Positions 18,947 to 28,289 are shown, counted from the first letter of the stretch. The stretch: DNA of 64,000 nucleotides from Streptomyces sp. NBC_01214 (GCF_026340975.1 NZ_JAPEOS010000001.1:1696501-1760500), one strand, 5' to 3'. The notes: generated by a model from the sequence alone, not told the origin. Numbers and translations are program-made.

Positions 18947-19705
18947 TCAGCGGGCCAGGTAGCCGCCGTCCACCGGCAGGACCACGCCCGTCACGAACGA
19001 GGCCGCGTCCGAGGCCAGGAAGGCGATGACGCGGGCCACCTCCTCGGGCTCCCCGAGCCGGCCCATCGGATGCGCCCCCGCGATCTCCGACAGGTACTCC
19101 GGCCCGCCCGGCTCGTCCTTCAGCGCGATCACCCGCTCCGTACGGATGGTTCCCGGTGCCACCGCGTTGACCCGGATCCCGTGTGCTGCCCACTCCACCG
19201 CGAGGTGCTTCGTCAGCCCCGACGCCACGAACTTCGCGGGTCCGTACGCGGCCTGGCGGGCCTGCCCGGCCACTCCCGAGATCGAGGACACGCAGACCAG
19301 GGCCCCGCCGGGGCGCGGCTGCGCGGTCATCGCCTCGATGGCGTACTTGCAGGTCAAGAACATGCCGCGGCCGTCGACCGCCATGACGTGGTCCCAGTCC
19401 TCGGGACTGGTCTCGCGCACGTCGGAGAGGGGGAGCACCCCGGCGTTGGCCACGGCCACGTCCAGGCGCCCGTACGCCCCGACGGCGGCCGCGACCATCG
19501 CGCGGTTGGCCTCCGGATCGGAGACGTCACCGGCGACCGCGGTGATCGCGCACCCCTCGTCGGCCAGTTCCGTACGCAGGGCCTCGACCCTGGGGCCATT
19601 GATGTCGGCCGCGGTCACCCGGGCCCCGGAGCGGGCCAACAGCCGGGCGGTGGCCCGACCGATCCCGCTCGCGGCGCCGGTGACCAGACAGGACTTCTCG
19701 TTCAT
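18947..19705 (-). CDS. SDR-family NAD(P)-dependent oxidoreductase
   Basis: A 252-residue classical short-chain dehydrogenase. The cofactor motif is TGAASGIGRA near the N terminus, NAG appears in VANAGVLPL, the active-site Ser is in CVSSISG, and Tyr-x3-Lys is YGPAK. The end PVDGGYLAR is typical. The substrate is unknown. ATG 19705 (MNEKSCLVTG) is the start; the frame is open upstream with no conserved sequence. It converges with leuA and is divergent from the TerB-like gene. Confidence 0.9.
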   Translation of the reverse strand: MNEKSCLVTGAASGIGRATARLLARSGARVTAADINGPRVEALRTELADEGCAITAVAGDVSDPEANRAMVAAAVGAYGRLDVAVANAGVLPLSDVRETSPEDWDHVMAVDGRGMFLTCKYAIEAMTAQPRPGGALVCVSSISGVAGQARQAAYGPAKFVASGLTKHLAVEWAAHGIRVNAVAPGTIRTERVIALKDEPGGPEYLSEIAGAHPMGRLGEPEEVARVIAFLASDAASFVTGVVLPVDGGYLAR

Positions 19706-19876
19706 GCGGCGAACCCTAGAGGGGTCGGGACAGGGGCGGGGGGACGTCGGGGACGCAGACCGGCCAAGTCCGGGGCCCGGGACATGTTGTCTTGTCACAC
19801 GACTGACGCATCCTCATCGATGTGGCTAACATCACGCCCACCCGGCGATGTTGCCGGAAGGTTACGGAGGTGCGAC

Positions 19877-20572
19877 GTGCTGCCAGTTCGGGGTGGGGAC
19901 GGCCGGAAGCTGACGGTCTGGGGCACCCGTACCACCTGGAGCACCGTGGGAGACGGGGAGTTCTTCTGCCCCGCCTGCGGTGGCGACCGCAATTACCGCA
20001 GGCGGACCGGGCGGCGCCGGTTCACCGTCCTCGGGGTGCCGCTGCTGCCCCGCGGGCAGGCCGGGCCCGTCATCGAGTGCCAGGGCTGCCGTGCGCGCTT
20101 CGCCACCGACGTCCTGGACCACCTCACCACCACCCGCTTCACGGCCCTCCTGCGCGACGCCGTGCACACCGTGGCGCTGGCCGTGCTCACCGCGGGCGGA
20201 ACGGCTTCGCGCGGCGCGCTGGAGGCCGCGGTGGGCGCCGTACGGGCCGCGGGCTTCCAGGACTGCACCGAGGAGCAGCTGGAGTCCCTCGTGGAGGCTC
20301 TGTCCACGGACGAGGGGCGGCTCGGGCTGTACGACGTCCCGGAGTGTTGCGGGGCCGCGCTGTCGATAGAGCTCCACGAGGCCCTGGAACCGTTGGCCCC
20401 GCACCTGGCCGGCCCGGGCCGCGAATCGATCCTGCTCCAGGGGGCCCGCATCGCGCTCGCGGACGGCCCGTACACCCCGGCCGAGCGCGAGGTGCTCGTG
20501 ACGGTCGGCTCGGCGCTGCGGATCGACACGGACGAGGTGACCCGACTGCTGTCGGCGGTACGCGCTCCCTGA
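19877..20572 (+). CDS. Zinc-ribbon TerB-like protein
   Basis: A 231-residue protein. Residues 25-75 form a zinc ribbon (CPACGG ... CQGC). The C-terminal ~110 residues are helical and match the TerB/tellurite-resistance-like fold seen in many actinobacterial proteins (SILLQGARIALADGPYTPAEREVL). The role is not known. GTG 19877 has GGAGG at 19866-19870 six bases upstream; this is a near-ideal ribosome site. A perfect 16-bp hairpin follows the gene. Confidence 0.82.
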   Translation: MLPVRGGDGRKLTVWGTRTTWSTVGDGEFFCPACGGDRNYRRRTGRRRFTVLGVPLLPRGQAGPVIECQGCRARFATDVLDHLTTTRFTALLRDAVHTVALAVLTAGGTASRGALEAAVGAVRAAGFQDCTEEQLESLVEALSTDEGRLGLYDVPECCGAALSIELHEALEPLAPHLAGPGRESILLQGARIALADGPYTPAEREVLVTVGSALRIDTDEVTRLLSAVRAP

Positions 20573-20592
20573 GGGGGCGTTCCACGGATCTC

Positions 20593-20635
20593 ACACGAGC
20601 GGCCCTGCGCATTCATCGTGCAGGGCCGCTCGTGT
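20593..20635 (+). terminator. Terminator hairpin after the TerB-like gene
   Basis: Arms 20593-20608 and 20620-20635 (ACACGAGCGGCCCTGC and complement) pair perfectly over 16 bp with an 11-nt loop. Confidence 0.8.
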
Positions 20636-21183
20636 CCGCCCCGTGGACTCCGGGCGGGCCCGTTCCGTCCAAAACGACCTTCCGCGACGTAACGATCCGG
20701 CCTCACCGGGCCCGTTCCGGGACGCGTGAACGCCGTGTGAAGGGTGCGGGCGCGGGCTCCGTGCCCGATGTGTCCACCAGTCGGACGGGCGGAACGGCGC
20801 CTTCGAGTTTGCCCGTTCGAAGGGCTGCAAACCTCGTATCCGCACGTCATGGGGCAGGTGCTTCACGGGTGCGCGGTGGGAAGGTCCGGCTCCGCACCGC
20901 TGTGCGCATACGCCTGTCGCGGACTCCGCACCACTGGAGAAACCTACAGATCGAGCGGGCCTGAACGTCAACAGTTTGTCGAAGTCGACGATATGTGTGA
21001 GGCCACCCACAGGCGTTCAATTCCGGTCACACGACAAGACGGCGCCGTTAACACAGCGCGGCTTCGATTCGCTTCACCGTGAATGCACTGACAACCCTGG
21101 CGTACCAACGGGTTAGCGACCCACTACGCCCCAGGGATAACCAGATCTCCTCTCACTTACCTACCTTGAAGGGCAAGGCTGAG
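20636..21183 (+). promoter_or_regulatory. Long non-coding upstream region of the NCS2 permease
   Basis: About 550 nt without a convincing gene; short ORFs here show no conserved features. GC content falls toward the permease. An imperfect palindrome at 20807-20832 (GTTTGC...GCAAAC, with CCC/GGG around a central TTCGAA) could be an operator. CTGACA at 21088-21093 could be a -35 box, but no matching -10 is clear. A long leader or an unseen small RNA is possible. Confidence 0.35.
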
Positions 21184-22659
21184 ATGGCACGTGTCGCCGC
21201 CCGGCTTTCCACCGACGGAGAGCGGAGCACGCACCCGGTCGACGAGGTGCTCCCCCTCCCCAAGCTCGCGCTGTACGGCTTCCAGCACGTACTCGCCTTC
21301 TACGCCGGCGCGGTGATCGTTCCGATCATCGTCGGCAACGCGCTGAAGCTGAGCCCTGAACAGTTGGTCTACCTGATCAACGCGGACCTCTTCACCTGCG
21401 GTATCGCCTCGATCATCCAGGCCTGGGGCATCGGTCGGATCGGTGCGCGCCTGCCGCTGATCCAGGGCGTCACCTTCACCGCCGTCTCCCCGATGATCGC
21501 CATCGGTCTCGGCGCCGGCGGCGGCACCGCCGCCCTGCTGGTCATCTACGGCGCGGTGATCACCGCCGGTATCGCCACCTTCGCCTTCGCCTGGCTCCCG
21601 GCCAAAGCGTTCCGGACGGTGATGCGGCTGTTCCCGCCGGTCGTCACCGGCACGGTGATCACCGTTCTGGGCATCGTCCTGATCCCGGTCGGTCTCAACG
21701 ATGCGGCCGGCGGCCTCGGCAGCCCCGACTTCGGAGACCCGAAGCACTTCGCCTACGCCGGCGGCACGATGCTCTTCATCCTCATCCTGATGAAGATCGG
21801 CAAGCCCTTCCTCTCCAGCATCTCGATCCTCCTCGGCCTGGTCGTCGGCACCACCGTCGCCTTCCTGCTCGGCGACGCGAAGTTCGGTGACGTGAGCAAG
21901 TCCGAGTGGATCGGCGTCACCACCCCCTTCCACTTCGGTGCCCCGCAGTTCGAGTGGTTCCCGATCGTCCTGATGCTCATCGTCATGCTGATCACCATGG
22001 TCGAGACGACCGGTGACACCTACGCCGTCGGTGACATCGTCGGCAAGGAGGTCGACAGCGAGACCGTGGCCCGCGCCCTGCGCGCCGACGGCGCCGCGAC
22101 CGCGCTCGGCGGTGTCCTCAACTCCTTCCCCTACGTGGCCTTCGCCGAGAACGTCGGCCTGGTGCGGATGACGAAGGTGAAGAGCCGGTTCGTGGTGGTC
22201 GCCGCAGGTGTCTTCATGATCGTCCTGGGTCTGCTGCCCAAGGCCGCCGCGATCGTCGCCGCCGTCCCGCACGGAGTTCTCGGCGGCGCCGCGACCGTCA
22301 TGTTCGCCATGGTCGCCCTGGCCGGTATCCAGACCCTGGCCAAGGTGGACCTGAAGGAGGAGAAGAACGCGCTGATCGTCGGCGTCTCCCTCGCCTTCGC
22401 CCTGCTCCCCGCGACCGTCCCGGTCTTCTTCACCCAGCACATGGACCCGGACCTGTCCTCGCTCCTCAACAGCGGTGTGACGCTCGGTGCCACGGCCGCC
22501 ATCGTCCTCAACCTGGTCTTCAACGGCCTGGGCAAGGACGGCGCCCACGACGCCCCCAAGGTCGAACTGCCCGCCCAGCCGACGGCGGGCGAGGAGTCCT
22601 CGGCAGCCGTACCGGCCCCGTCGGGTGAGGGAGAAGAAGCCCGGACGCCGGCCTCCTGA
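21184..22659 (+). CDS. NCS2-family nucleobase:cation symporter (xanthine/uric acid permease type)
   Basis: A 491-residue membrane protein of the NAT/NCS2 family with about 12-14 hydrophobic segments. Family hallmarks are QHVLAFYAGA in TM1, the TM8 block METTGDTYAVGD with the substrate-binding Glu, and the NCS2 signature FAENVGLVRMTKV in TM10. This set points to purine (xanthine or urate) rather than uracil transport. The hydrophilic C-terminal tail is about 35 residues. ATG 21184 is preceded by AAGGCTGAG; the frame is open to 21079 but unconserved. Single-gene unit ended by a hairpin. Confidence 0.9.
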   Translation: MARVAARLSTDGERSTHPVDEVLPLPKLALYGFQHVLAFYAGAVIVPIIVGNALKLSPEQLVYLINADLFTCGIASIIQAWGIGRIGARLPLIQGVTFTAVSPMIAIGLGAGGGTAALLVIYGAVITAGIATFAFAWLPAKAFRTVMRLFPPVVTGTVITVLGIVLIPVGLNDAAGGLGSPDFGDPKHFAYAGGTMLFILILMKIGKPFLSSISILLGLVVGTTVAFLLGDAKFGDVSKSEWIGVTTPFHFGAPQFEWFPIVLMLIVMLITMVETTGDTYAVGDIVGKEVDSETVARALRADGAATALGGVLNSFPYVAFAENVGLVRMTKVKSRFVVVAAGVFMIVLGLLPKAAAIVAAVPHGVLGGAATVMFAMVALAGIQTLAKVDLKEEKNALIVGVSLAFALLPATVPVFFTQHMDPDLSSLLNSGVTLGATAAIVLNLVFNGLGKDGAHDAPKVELPAQPTAGEESSAAVPAPSGEGEEARTPAS

Positions 22660-22673
22660 CCCTCCCAAGGGGT

Positions 22674-22707
22674 GACCCCGGTCCGGGCCCCGCGCCCGGC
22701 CGGGGTC
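22674..22707 (+). terminator. Terminator hairpin after the NCS2 permease
   Basis: GACCCCGG-T-CCGGGC (22674-22688) pairs with GCCCGGCCGGGGTC (22694-22707), a 14-bp stem with a single T bulge, 15 nt after the stop. Confidence 0.7.
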
Positions 22708-22769
22708 GCTGCCGCGCACCGAGGGGACACGCCGCCCGTGGTTGCGTCGCCGTACGGGACAATGGGCCC

Positions 22770-23516
22770 ATGAGTCTGTTCCGCGACGACGGCATCGTGC
22801 TGCGCACCCAGAAACTGGGTGAGGCGGACCGCATCATCACGCTGCTGACCCGCGGCCACGGCCGGGTACGGGCGGTCGCCCGCGGGGTCCGGCGTACGAA
22901 GTCCAAATTCGGCGCCGGGCTGGAACCTTTCTCCCACGCCGACGTGCAGTTCTTCGCCCGGGGCAGCGAACTGATCGGCCGCAGCCTGCCGCTCTGCACC
23001 CAGACCGAGATCATCGCCCCGTACGGCAACGGCATCGTCACCGACTACGCCCGCTACACCGCCGGCACCGCCATGCTGGAGACCGCCGAGCGGTTCACCG
23101 AGAACGAGGGCGAGCCCGCCGTTCAGCAGTACCTGCTGCTCGTCGGAGCCCTGCGCACCCTCTCGCGCGGCGAGCACGAGCCCCACCTCATCCTCGATGC
23201 CTTCCTGCTGCGCTCCCTCGCCGTCAACGGCTACGCGCCCAGCTTCGAGGACTGCGCGAAGTGCGGCATCCACGGACCCAACCGGCACTTCTCCGTCGCC
23301 GCGGGCGGGGTCATATGCGGGGACTGCCGGGTGCCCGGCAGCGTCGTACCCTCATCAGAGGCCATCGCCCTGCTCAGCGCCCTGCTGACGGGCGACTGGG
23401 GGCATGCCGACGCGTGTGAGGCGCGTCACGTGCGGGAGGGCAGCGGGCTGGTCTCCGCCTATTTGCACTGGCATCTGGAGCGCGGGCTACGCTCCCTGCG
23501 ATACGTCGAGAAATAG
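22770..23516 (+). CDS. recO: DNA repair protein RecO
   Basis: A 248-residue RecO. The N-terminal OB-fold starts [27 protein letters not shown], the middle is helical, and a zinc finger is visible as CAKCG...CGDC. RecO loads RecA onto SSB-coated single-stranded DNA in the RecFOR pathway. ATG 22770 starts the conserved sequence. The uppS gene begins 11 nt downstream, the usual Streptomyces pairing. Confidence 0.96.
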   Translation: MSLFRDDGIVLRTQKLGEADRIITLLTRGHGRVRAVARGVRRTKSKFGAGLEPFSHADVQFFARGSELIGRSLPLCTQTEIIAPYGNGIVTDYARYTAGTAMLETAERFTENEGEPAVQQYLLLVGALRTLSRGEHEPHLILDAFLLRSLAVNGYAPSFEDCAKCGIHGPNRHFSVAAGGVICGDCRVPGSVVPSSEAIALLSALLTGDWGHADACEARHVREGSGLVSAYLHWHLERGLRSLRYVEK

Positions 23517-23527
23517 GAGCTGGGCAC

Positions 23528-24340
23528 ATGGCACGACGCGGGATTCTGGGACGCTCTCGCCGGGAGTACAAGGTTCCCGAGCCGCACCCGTCCGGTGCGG
23601 TCCCGCCGAAGATCCCCGGTGAGCTGGTTCCGAACCACGTCGCCGTCGTCATGGACGGCAACGGCCGCTGGGCGAAGGAGCGCGGTCTGCCGCGCACCGA
23701 GGGGCACAAGGTCGGTGAGGGCGTCGTGCTCGATGTGCTCAAGGGCTGCCTGGAGATGGGCGTCAAGAACCTCTCCCTGTACGCCTTCTCGACGGAGAAC
23801 TGGAAGCGCTCGCCCGACGAGGTCCGCTTCCTGATGAACTTCAACCGCGACGTCATCCGGCGCCGCCGCGACGAGATGAACGAGCTGGGCATCCGCATCC
23901 GCTGGGTCGGCCGCATGCCGAAGATGTGGAAGTCCGTCGTCCAGGAGCTCCAGGTCGCGCAGGAGCAGACCGTCGACAACGACGCCATGACCCTGTACTT
24001 CTGCGTCAACTACGGAGGCCGCGCGGAGATCGCGGACGCGGCGCAGGCGATCGCCCGCGACGTGGCGGCCGGCCGGCTGGACCCGTCGAAGGTGAACGAG
24101 AAGACCTTCGCGAAGTACATGTACTACCCGGACATGCCGGACGTGGACCTCTTCCTGCGCCCCAGCGGCGAGCAGCGGACCTCCAACTACCTGCTCTGGC
24201 AGAGCGCGTACGCGGAGATGGTCTTCCAGGACGTGCTGTGGCCGGACTTCGACCGCCGCAACCTCTGGGCGGCCTGCCTGGAGTACGCCCAGCGAGACCG
24301 CCGCTTCGGCGGCGCCGTCCCGAACCAGCCGGCGGGTTAA
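23528..24340 (+). CDS. uppS: Isoprenyl transferase (polyprenyl diphosphate synthase)
   Basis: A 270-residue cis-prenyltransferase. The first conserved region [12 protein letters not shown] holds the catalytic Asp (residue 43); the later block [19 protein letters not shown] and the C-terminal [10 protein letters not shown] are complete. It builds long-chain polyprenyl diphosphate, the lipid carrier for cell-wall synthesis. ATG 23528 has GGAGCTGG upstream (23517-23524). It is cotranscribed with recO; which of the one or more Streptomyces paralogues this is cannot be told. Confidence 0.94.
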   Translation: MARRGILGRSRREYKVPEPHPSGAVPPKIPGELVPNHVAVVMDGNGRWAKERGLPRTEGHKVGEGVVLDVLKGCLEMGVKNLSLYAFSTENWKRSPDEVRFLMNFNRDVIRRRRDEMNELGIRIRWVGRMPKMWKSVVQELQVAQEQTVDNDAMTLYFCVNYGGRAEIADAAQAIARDVAAGRLDPSKVNEKTFAKYMYYPDMPDVDLFLRPSGEQRTSNYLLWQSAYAEMVFQDVLWPDFDRRNLWAACLEYAQRDRRFGGAVPNQPAG

Positions 24341-24369
24341 GCGGGCTGAGTTGCCGTTATCCTCACCGC

Positions 24370-24945
24370 ATGAACATGGGTGGGGATTACGATCAGCAAG
24401 TGGTGGAGCAGACCGATCGGGCCGGTGCGACGGGGGAGCAGGAGCAGGTCGTCCTCACCTACCGGCTGACGCTCGCCGACATCAGGGGAGCGGTTCGGGC
24501 CCGGGCCCGCCGGACGCCGGCGGGCCGGGCGGAGACGCTGCTCCTGCCGCTGCTGACGACCGTCGCTGTCGTGGGGCTGGGCCTGCTCAACGGCTCCCAG
24601 CCGCCCGTGATCGTGGCCTCGGCGGTCGCGGCCCTGTGCGTCGCGACCGTCGGTGTCTTCCGGATCCGGCGCAGCATGGCCCGCCGGGTGTTCTCCGTGT
24701 TGGAGCCGTACGGGGAGTGCCGCACGGTGGCCGACGAGCGGGGCGCGGCGACCACGGGCGAGACCATGTCGTACACGATGGACTGGACGCTCTTCGCGCA
24801 GTACACGGAGACGCCGGAGCAGTTCGTCCTGTTCGGGGGCGCGCGTGCGGCTGCTGTGGCGACCGTGCCGAAGCGGGGCGCCCAGCACCCCGACGACATC
24901 GACCGCATGCGCGCGATCCTGGCCCGGAACCTGAAGCAGGTCTAG
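24370..24945 (+). CDS. YcxB-like membrane protein
   Basis: A 191-residue protein. After a polar N terminus there are two transmembrane segments at about residues 58-72 and 78-95 (LLLPLLTTVAVVGLGLL and VIVASAVAALCVATVGV). The cytosolic C-terminal ~90 residues match the YcxB-like domain (SYTMDWTLFAQYTETPEQFVLF, then VPKRGAQHPDDIDRMRAIL). The function is unknown. ATG 24370 starts 30 nt after uppS. Confidence 0.8.
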   Translation: MNMGGDYDQQVVEQTDRAGATGEQEQVVLTYRLTLADIRGAVRARARRTPAGRAETLLLPLLTTVAVVGLGLLNGSQPPVIVASAVAALCVATVGVFRIRRSMARRVFSVLEPYGECRTVADERGAATTGETMSYTMDWTLFAQYTETPEQFVLFGGARAAAVATVPKRGAQHPDDIDRMRAILARNLKQV

Positions 24946-24991
24946 GCAGTCTCTTCCGCTTGCGGGCCCGGCGAGATCCGGAACGGGCGGC

Positions 24992-25420
24992 CTAGCCCGC
25001 GGCGGCGCAGTCGGCGCAGGTGCCGAAGATCTCCACCGTGTGGGCGACGTTCACGTAGCCGTGCTCGGCCGCGATGGATTCCGCCCACTTCTCCACGGCC
25101 GGGCCCTCCACCTCGACGGCCTTGCCGCACTTGCGGCAGACCAGGTGGTGGTGGTGGTCGCCGGTGGAGCACCGGCGGTAGACGGACTCGCCGTCGCTGG
25201 TGCGCAGGACGTCGACCTCACCGGCGTCCGCGAGGGACTGGAGGGTGCGGTAGACGGTGGTCAGGCCCACGGAGTCGCCACGGTGCTTGAGCATGTCGTG
25301 GAGCTCCTGGGCGCTGCGGAACTCGTCCACCTCGTCCAGCGCCGCCGCGACCGCGGCCCGCTGCCGGGTGGATCGTCCTCGTACTGGCGCGGTATTCATC
25401 TCGCCAGGCGCAGTCGCCAC
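24992..25420 (-). CDS. zur: Zinc uptake regulator Zur (Fur family)
   Basis: A 142-residue Fur-family repressor. The winged helix ends in LTTVYRTLQSLADAGEVDVL; metal sites show as DHHHHLVCRKCG and the C-terminal CADC pair, the structural zinc cysteines. It lies next to znuBCA, which marks it as Zur. GTG 25420 is chosen because AGGAGG lies about 6 nt upstream; ATG 25399 is a second in-frame choice. It is the last gene of the znuA-znuC-znuB-zur run (gap 51 nt). The Zur box upstream of znuA suggests it represses its own operon. Confidence 0.92.
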   Translation of the reverse strand: MATAPGEMNTAPVRGRSTRQRAAVAAALDEVDEFRSAQELHDMLKHRGDSVGLTTVYRTLQSLADAGEVDVLRTSDGESVYRRCSTGDHHHHLVCRKCGKAVEVEGPAVEKWAESIAAEHGYVNVAHTVEIFGTCADCAAAG

Positions 25421-25471
25421 CGGTTCCTCCTCGTATCGGCCTCGGCCCATTGTGCCAGGCGGCCGACCTTT

Positions 25472-26338
25472 CTAGACCTTCACATCGTCCCTCGTACAGA
25501 CCTCTTCGGCGGCGGCGCGGGCCGCCTTCGCCCGGCGCCCGGCCAGGGGCGCCGACACGGCGGCCATCACGACGAAGACGGCGATGGCGAGCAGCACGAT
25601 CGCCGCGCCGGAGGGTGCGTCGAGGTAGTACGTGGCGGTCACGCCGCTGAGGGAGACCAGCACGCCGATCAGCATGGCGAGCGACAGCGTCGCGGCGAAG
25701 CCGCGGGTGACCCGCTGGGCGGCCGCGACCGGGATCACCATCATGGCGCTGACCAGCAGCAGGCCCACGATCCGCATCGCCACCGTGACGGTCAGGGCGG
25801 CCGTGACGGCCATCAGGAGGTTCAGCGCGCGCACCGGCAGACCGGTGACCCGGGCGAACTCTTCGTCCTGGCTGATGGCGAAGAGCTGGCGGCGCAGTCC
25901 GACGGTGACGGCCAGCACGAAGACGGCGAGGATCACCGCGGCCCAGACGTCCTCCGGTGCGACCGTGGTGATGCCGCCGAAGAGGTAGCTGCTCAGGGTG
26001 GCGGTGGAGCCTCCGGCCACGTTGATGATCATGACACCGCCGGCCAGGCCGCCGTAGAAGAGCATGGCGAGCGCGATGTCGCCGCTGGTCTTCCCGCGGG
26101 AGCGGATGTGCTCCATGCCCACCGCACCGACGACGGCGACGAGGGAGGCCATCCACACCGGGCTGGTGTTGAGCAGGAAGCCGAGGCCGACACCGGTGGT
26201 CGCCACGTGGCCGATGCCGTCGCCCATGACCGCCTGGCGGCGCTGGACGAGGTACGTGCCGATCGCGGGAGCGGTGAGGCCGACGATGGCGGCCGCGATC
26301 AGGGCCCGCTGCATGAAGGCGTATTCGAGGAGGTCCAT
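25472..26338 (-). CDS. znuB: Zinc ABC transporter permease
   Basis: A 288-residue ABC-3 family permease with about eight to nine hydrophobic segments. Typical blocks are RALIAAAIVGLTAPAIGTYLVQRRQAVMGDGIGHV at the start and the central LLLVSAMMVIPVAAAQ. It forms the membrane channel for zinc import with ZnuC and ZnuA. Its ATG overlaps the znuC stop (ATGA at 26338), so translation is coupled. Confidence 0.93.
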   Translation of the reverse strand: MDLLEYAFMQRALIAAAIVGLTAPAIGTYLVQRRQAVMGDGIGHVATTGVGLGFLLNTSPVWMASLVAVVGAVGMEHIRSRGKTSGDIALAMLFYGGLAGGVMIINVAGGSTATLSSYLFGGITTVAPEDVWAAVILAVFVLAVTVGLRRQLFAISQDEEFARVTGLPVRALNLLMAVTAALTVTVAMRIVGLLLVSAMMVIPVAAAQRVTRGFAATLSLAMLIGVLVSLSGVTATYYLDAPSGAAIVLLAIAVFVVMAAVSAPLAGRRAKAARAAAEEVCTRDDVKV

Positions 26339-27156
26339 CAGCTCAGCAGTCCCGTCCGCAGGGGCTCGGCGTCGTGCGCCGCGTGGGGGTGTACGTGGTC
26401 GTGGCCGGGCAGCGCGTGCTGGCCCACGGCCTCCGGAGGCGGCCCGTCGTGGACCACGCAGCCGTCGCGCAGGACGACGGCCCGGTCGATCAGGGGCTCC
26501 AGCGGGCCCAGCTCGTGCAGGACCAGGAGGAGGGTGGTGCCGAGGGCCTTCTGCTCGCGCAGGGCGTTCGCCAGGACCTCCTGGTTGGCGAGGTCGACGC
26601 CCGCCATCGGCTCGTCCATGATCAGCAGTTCGGGTTCGATGGCGAGCGCCCGGGCGATGAGCACCCGCTGGTGCTGGCCGCCGGAGAGGGTGTTGACCGA
26701 GGAGGAGCCGTACTGCTCCATGCCGAGCAGGGTGAGCGCACGCTCGACCGCCGCCTTGTCGGCCTTGCGCAGGATCCCGAAGCGGGAGCGGGCGAGGCGG
26801 CCGGCGGAGACGACCTCACGGACGGTGGCGGGGACCCCGCTGGCCGCCGTGGTGCGCTGCGGGACGTACCCGATGCGCGACCACGCGCGGAAGCTCTTGA
26901 AGTCGGTGCCGAAGAGGCGCAGCTCGCCGTCGGTCAGCGGGACCTGGCCGACCACGGCGCGCACGGCCGTGGACTTGCCGGAGCCGTTGGCGCCGAGCAG
27001 GGCGACGACCTCGCCGCGTCGGACGGTGAGGTCGACCCCGCGTAGCACGGGGCGCGAGCCGAGCGAGGCCGTGGCCCCGCGCAGGGATATGACGGGCTGG
27101 TCCGCTGCCTGTGCCGGCGTCGACTGCATGGCTCGCGCCTCCGTTGCTGCTGTCAT
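26338..27156 (-). CDS. znuC: Zinc ABC transporter ATP-binding protein
   Basis: A 272-residue ABC ATPase. Walker A is GANGSGKST, the Q-loop is in YVPQR, the signature is LSGGQHQR, Walker B is LLIMDEP, and the switch His is in LLVLHE. The C-terminal tail is His-rich (HALPGHDHVHPHAAHD), typical for zinc or manganese ABC proteins. It powers zinc uptake. The start is directly next to the znuA stop (27157). Confidence 0.93.
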   Translation of the reverse strand: MTAATEARAMQSTPAQAADQPVISLRGATASLGSRPVLRGVDLTVRRGEVVALLGANGSGKSTAVRAVVGQVPLTDGELRLFGTDFKSFRAWSRIGYVPQRTTAASGVPATVREVVSAGRLARSRFGILRKADKAAVERALTLLGMEQYGSSSVNTLSGGQHQRVLIARALAIEPELLIMDEPMAGVDLANQEVLANALREQKALGTTLLLVLHELGPLEPLIDRAVVLRDGCVVHDGPPPEAVGQHALPGHDHVHPHAAHDAEPLRTGLLS

Positions 27157-28134
27157 CTACTTGGCTCCGAGCGCCTTCTGGAGGTTCTTCAGGTTCGACC
27201 GCATGACCTCGAAGTAGTCAGCGCCCTGGGACTTGTCGGTGATTCCTTCGAGCGGGTCCAGGACGTCGGTCTTCAGGCCGGTGTCCGCCGCGAGGGTCCT
27301 GGCCGTCTTGTCGCTGGCCAGCGTCTCGAAGAACACGGTGGAGACATTCTCCTGCTTCGCGAGGCCCTGGAGCTCCTTCATGCGGGCCGGGCTCGGCTCG
27401 GACTCGGGGTCGACGCCGGCGATGGCCTCCTGGTCGAGGCCGTAGCGCTCGGCGAGGTAGCCGAAGGCGGAGTGGGTGGTGATGAAGGTCTTGGAGGCGG
27501 TGTTCTGCAGGCCGTCCTTGAACTCCGTGTCCAGCGCGGTCAGTTTGCCGACGAGCTCGTCGGTGTTCTTCTTGTAGTCCGCGGCGTGGTCGGGGTCTGC
27601 CTTCTCCAGCGCGGCGCCGACGCCCTTGGCGATCTCCGCGTACTTGACGGGGTCGAGCCAGACGTGCGGGTCCTTGCCGCCCTCGTGGTCGTGGTCGTGC
27701 CCCTCGCCCTCGGCGTGGGCCTCCTCGGCGCCGTGGTCGTGGCCGGCCGAGCCGTGGACCTCCAGCTCGGTGAGGGTCGCGGCGTCGACGACGTTCTTCA
27801 CGCCGGACTGGGCGACGGCCTTGTCGACGGCGGGCTGCAGGCTCTTGATGTAGAGGGCCACGTCGGACTCACCGAGCTGCGCGGTCTGCTTGGGGGTGAT
27901 CTCCAGGTCGTGCGGTTCGACGCCCGGCTTGGTCAGGCTGTCGACCTTCACGTGGTCCTTGCCGATCTGCTCGGCGAGGAACGCCATGGGATAGAACGAC
28001 GCCGTCACGCCGACCTTGCCGTCCTTGCTGCCACCGGCGCCGGCGGCGGCTCCGGAGCAGGCGGTCAGGGCCGTGGCGCCGAGGGCGACGGCTCCGGCGA
28101 GGGCGGCGGTGGGTATGAGGCGTCGTACGTTCAT
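27157..28134 (-). CDS. znuA: Zinc ABC transporter substrate-binding lipoprotein
   Basis: A 325-residue cluster A-I binding protein. A lipoprotein signal with lipobox LTAC places the lipidated Cys at about residue 26. The zinc ligands are in GVEPHDLE and DPHVWLDP. A His-rich loop (GHDHGAEEAH...GHDHDHEGG, about residues 139-162) is typical for ZnuA. ATG 28134 (MNVRRLIP) is favoured because the predicted promoter (TTGACA 28171-28166, -10 TGAAAA 28148-28143 on the minus strand) would start transcription at about this codon, giving a leaderless mRNA. Upstream in-frame ATGs at 28143 and 28149 lie in the -10 region. Confidence 0.93.
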   Translation of the reverse strand: MNVRRLIPTAALAGAVALGATALTACSGAAAGAGGSKDGKVGVTASFYPMAFLAEQIGKDHVKVDSLTKPGVEPHDLEITPKQTAQLGESDVALYIKSLQPAVDKAVAQSGVKNVVDAATLTELEVHGSAGHDHGAEEAHAEGEGHDHDHEGGKDPHVWLDPVKYAEIAKGVGAALEKADPDHAADYKKNTDELVGKLTALDTEFKDGLQNTASKTFITTHSAFGYLAERYGLDQEAIAGVDPESEPSPARMKELQGLAKQENVSTVFFETLASDKTARTLAADTGLKTDVLDPLEGITDKSQGADYFEVMRSNLKNLQKALGAK

Positions 28135-28142
28135 GACATCCA

Positions 28143-28171
28143 TTTTCATCAAAGATGGAAACGATTGTCAA
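28143..28171 (-). promoter_or_regulatory. znuA promoter with overlapping Zur box
   Basis: TGGAAACGATTGTCA at 28156-28170 is a near-perfect match to the Streptomyces Zur palindrome (TGAAAA-CGA-TTTTCA type, 7-1-7). It overlaps a consensus -35 TTGACA on the minus strand (28171-28166) with a 17-nt spacer to TGAAAA (28148-28143). Zinc-loaded Zur would block the polymerase here. Confidence 0.75.
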
Positions 28172-28219
28172 AAACCCAGGTGGGGGGCCCGGGCGGGCGG
28201 GCGTGGAAGGGGAACCGAT

Positions 28220-28250
28220 TTGAAAGGGGGGGTGCGGGCGCCGGTAATCT
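28220..28250 (+). promoter_or_regulatory. Predicted glyS promoter
   Basis: TTGAAA at 28220-28225 and TAATCT at 28245-28250 with a 19-nt spacer, 40 nt before the glyS start. The spacing is slightly long for HrdB promoters. Confidence 0.5.
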
Positions 28251-28289
28251 AAAGACTTCGCCGTTCGTCCTCGTAATGAAGAGAGCACC

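Noticed and set aside
20744..21082. 112-codon ORF in the region before the NCS2 permease
   Set aside because: Poor third-position GC pattern, no ribosome site, and no domain.
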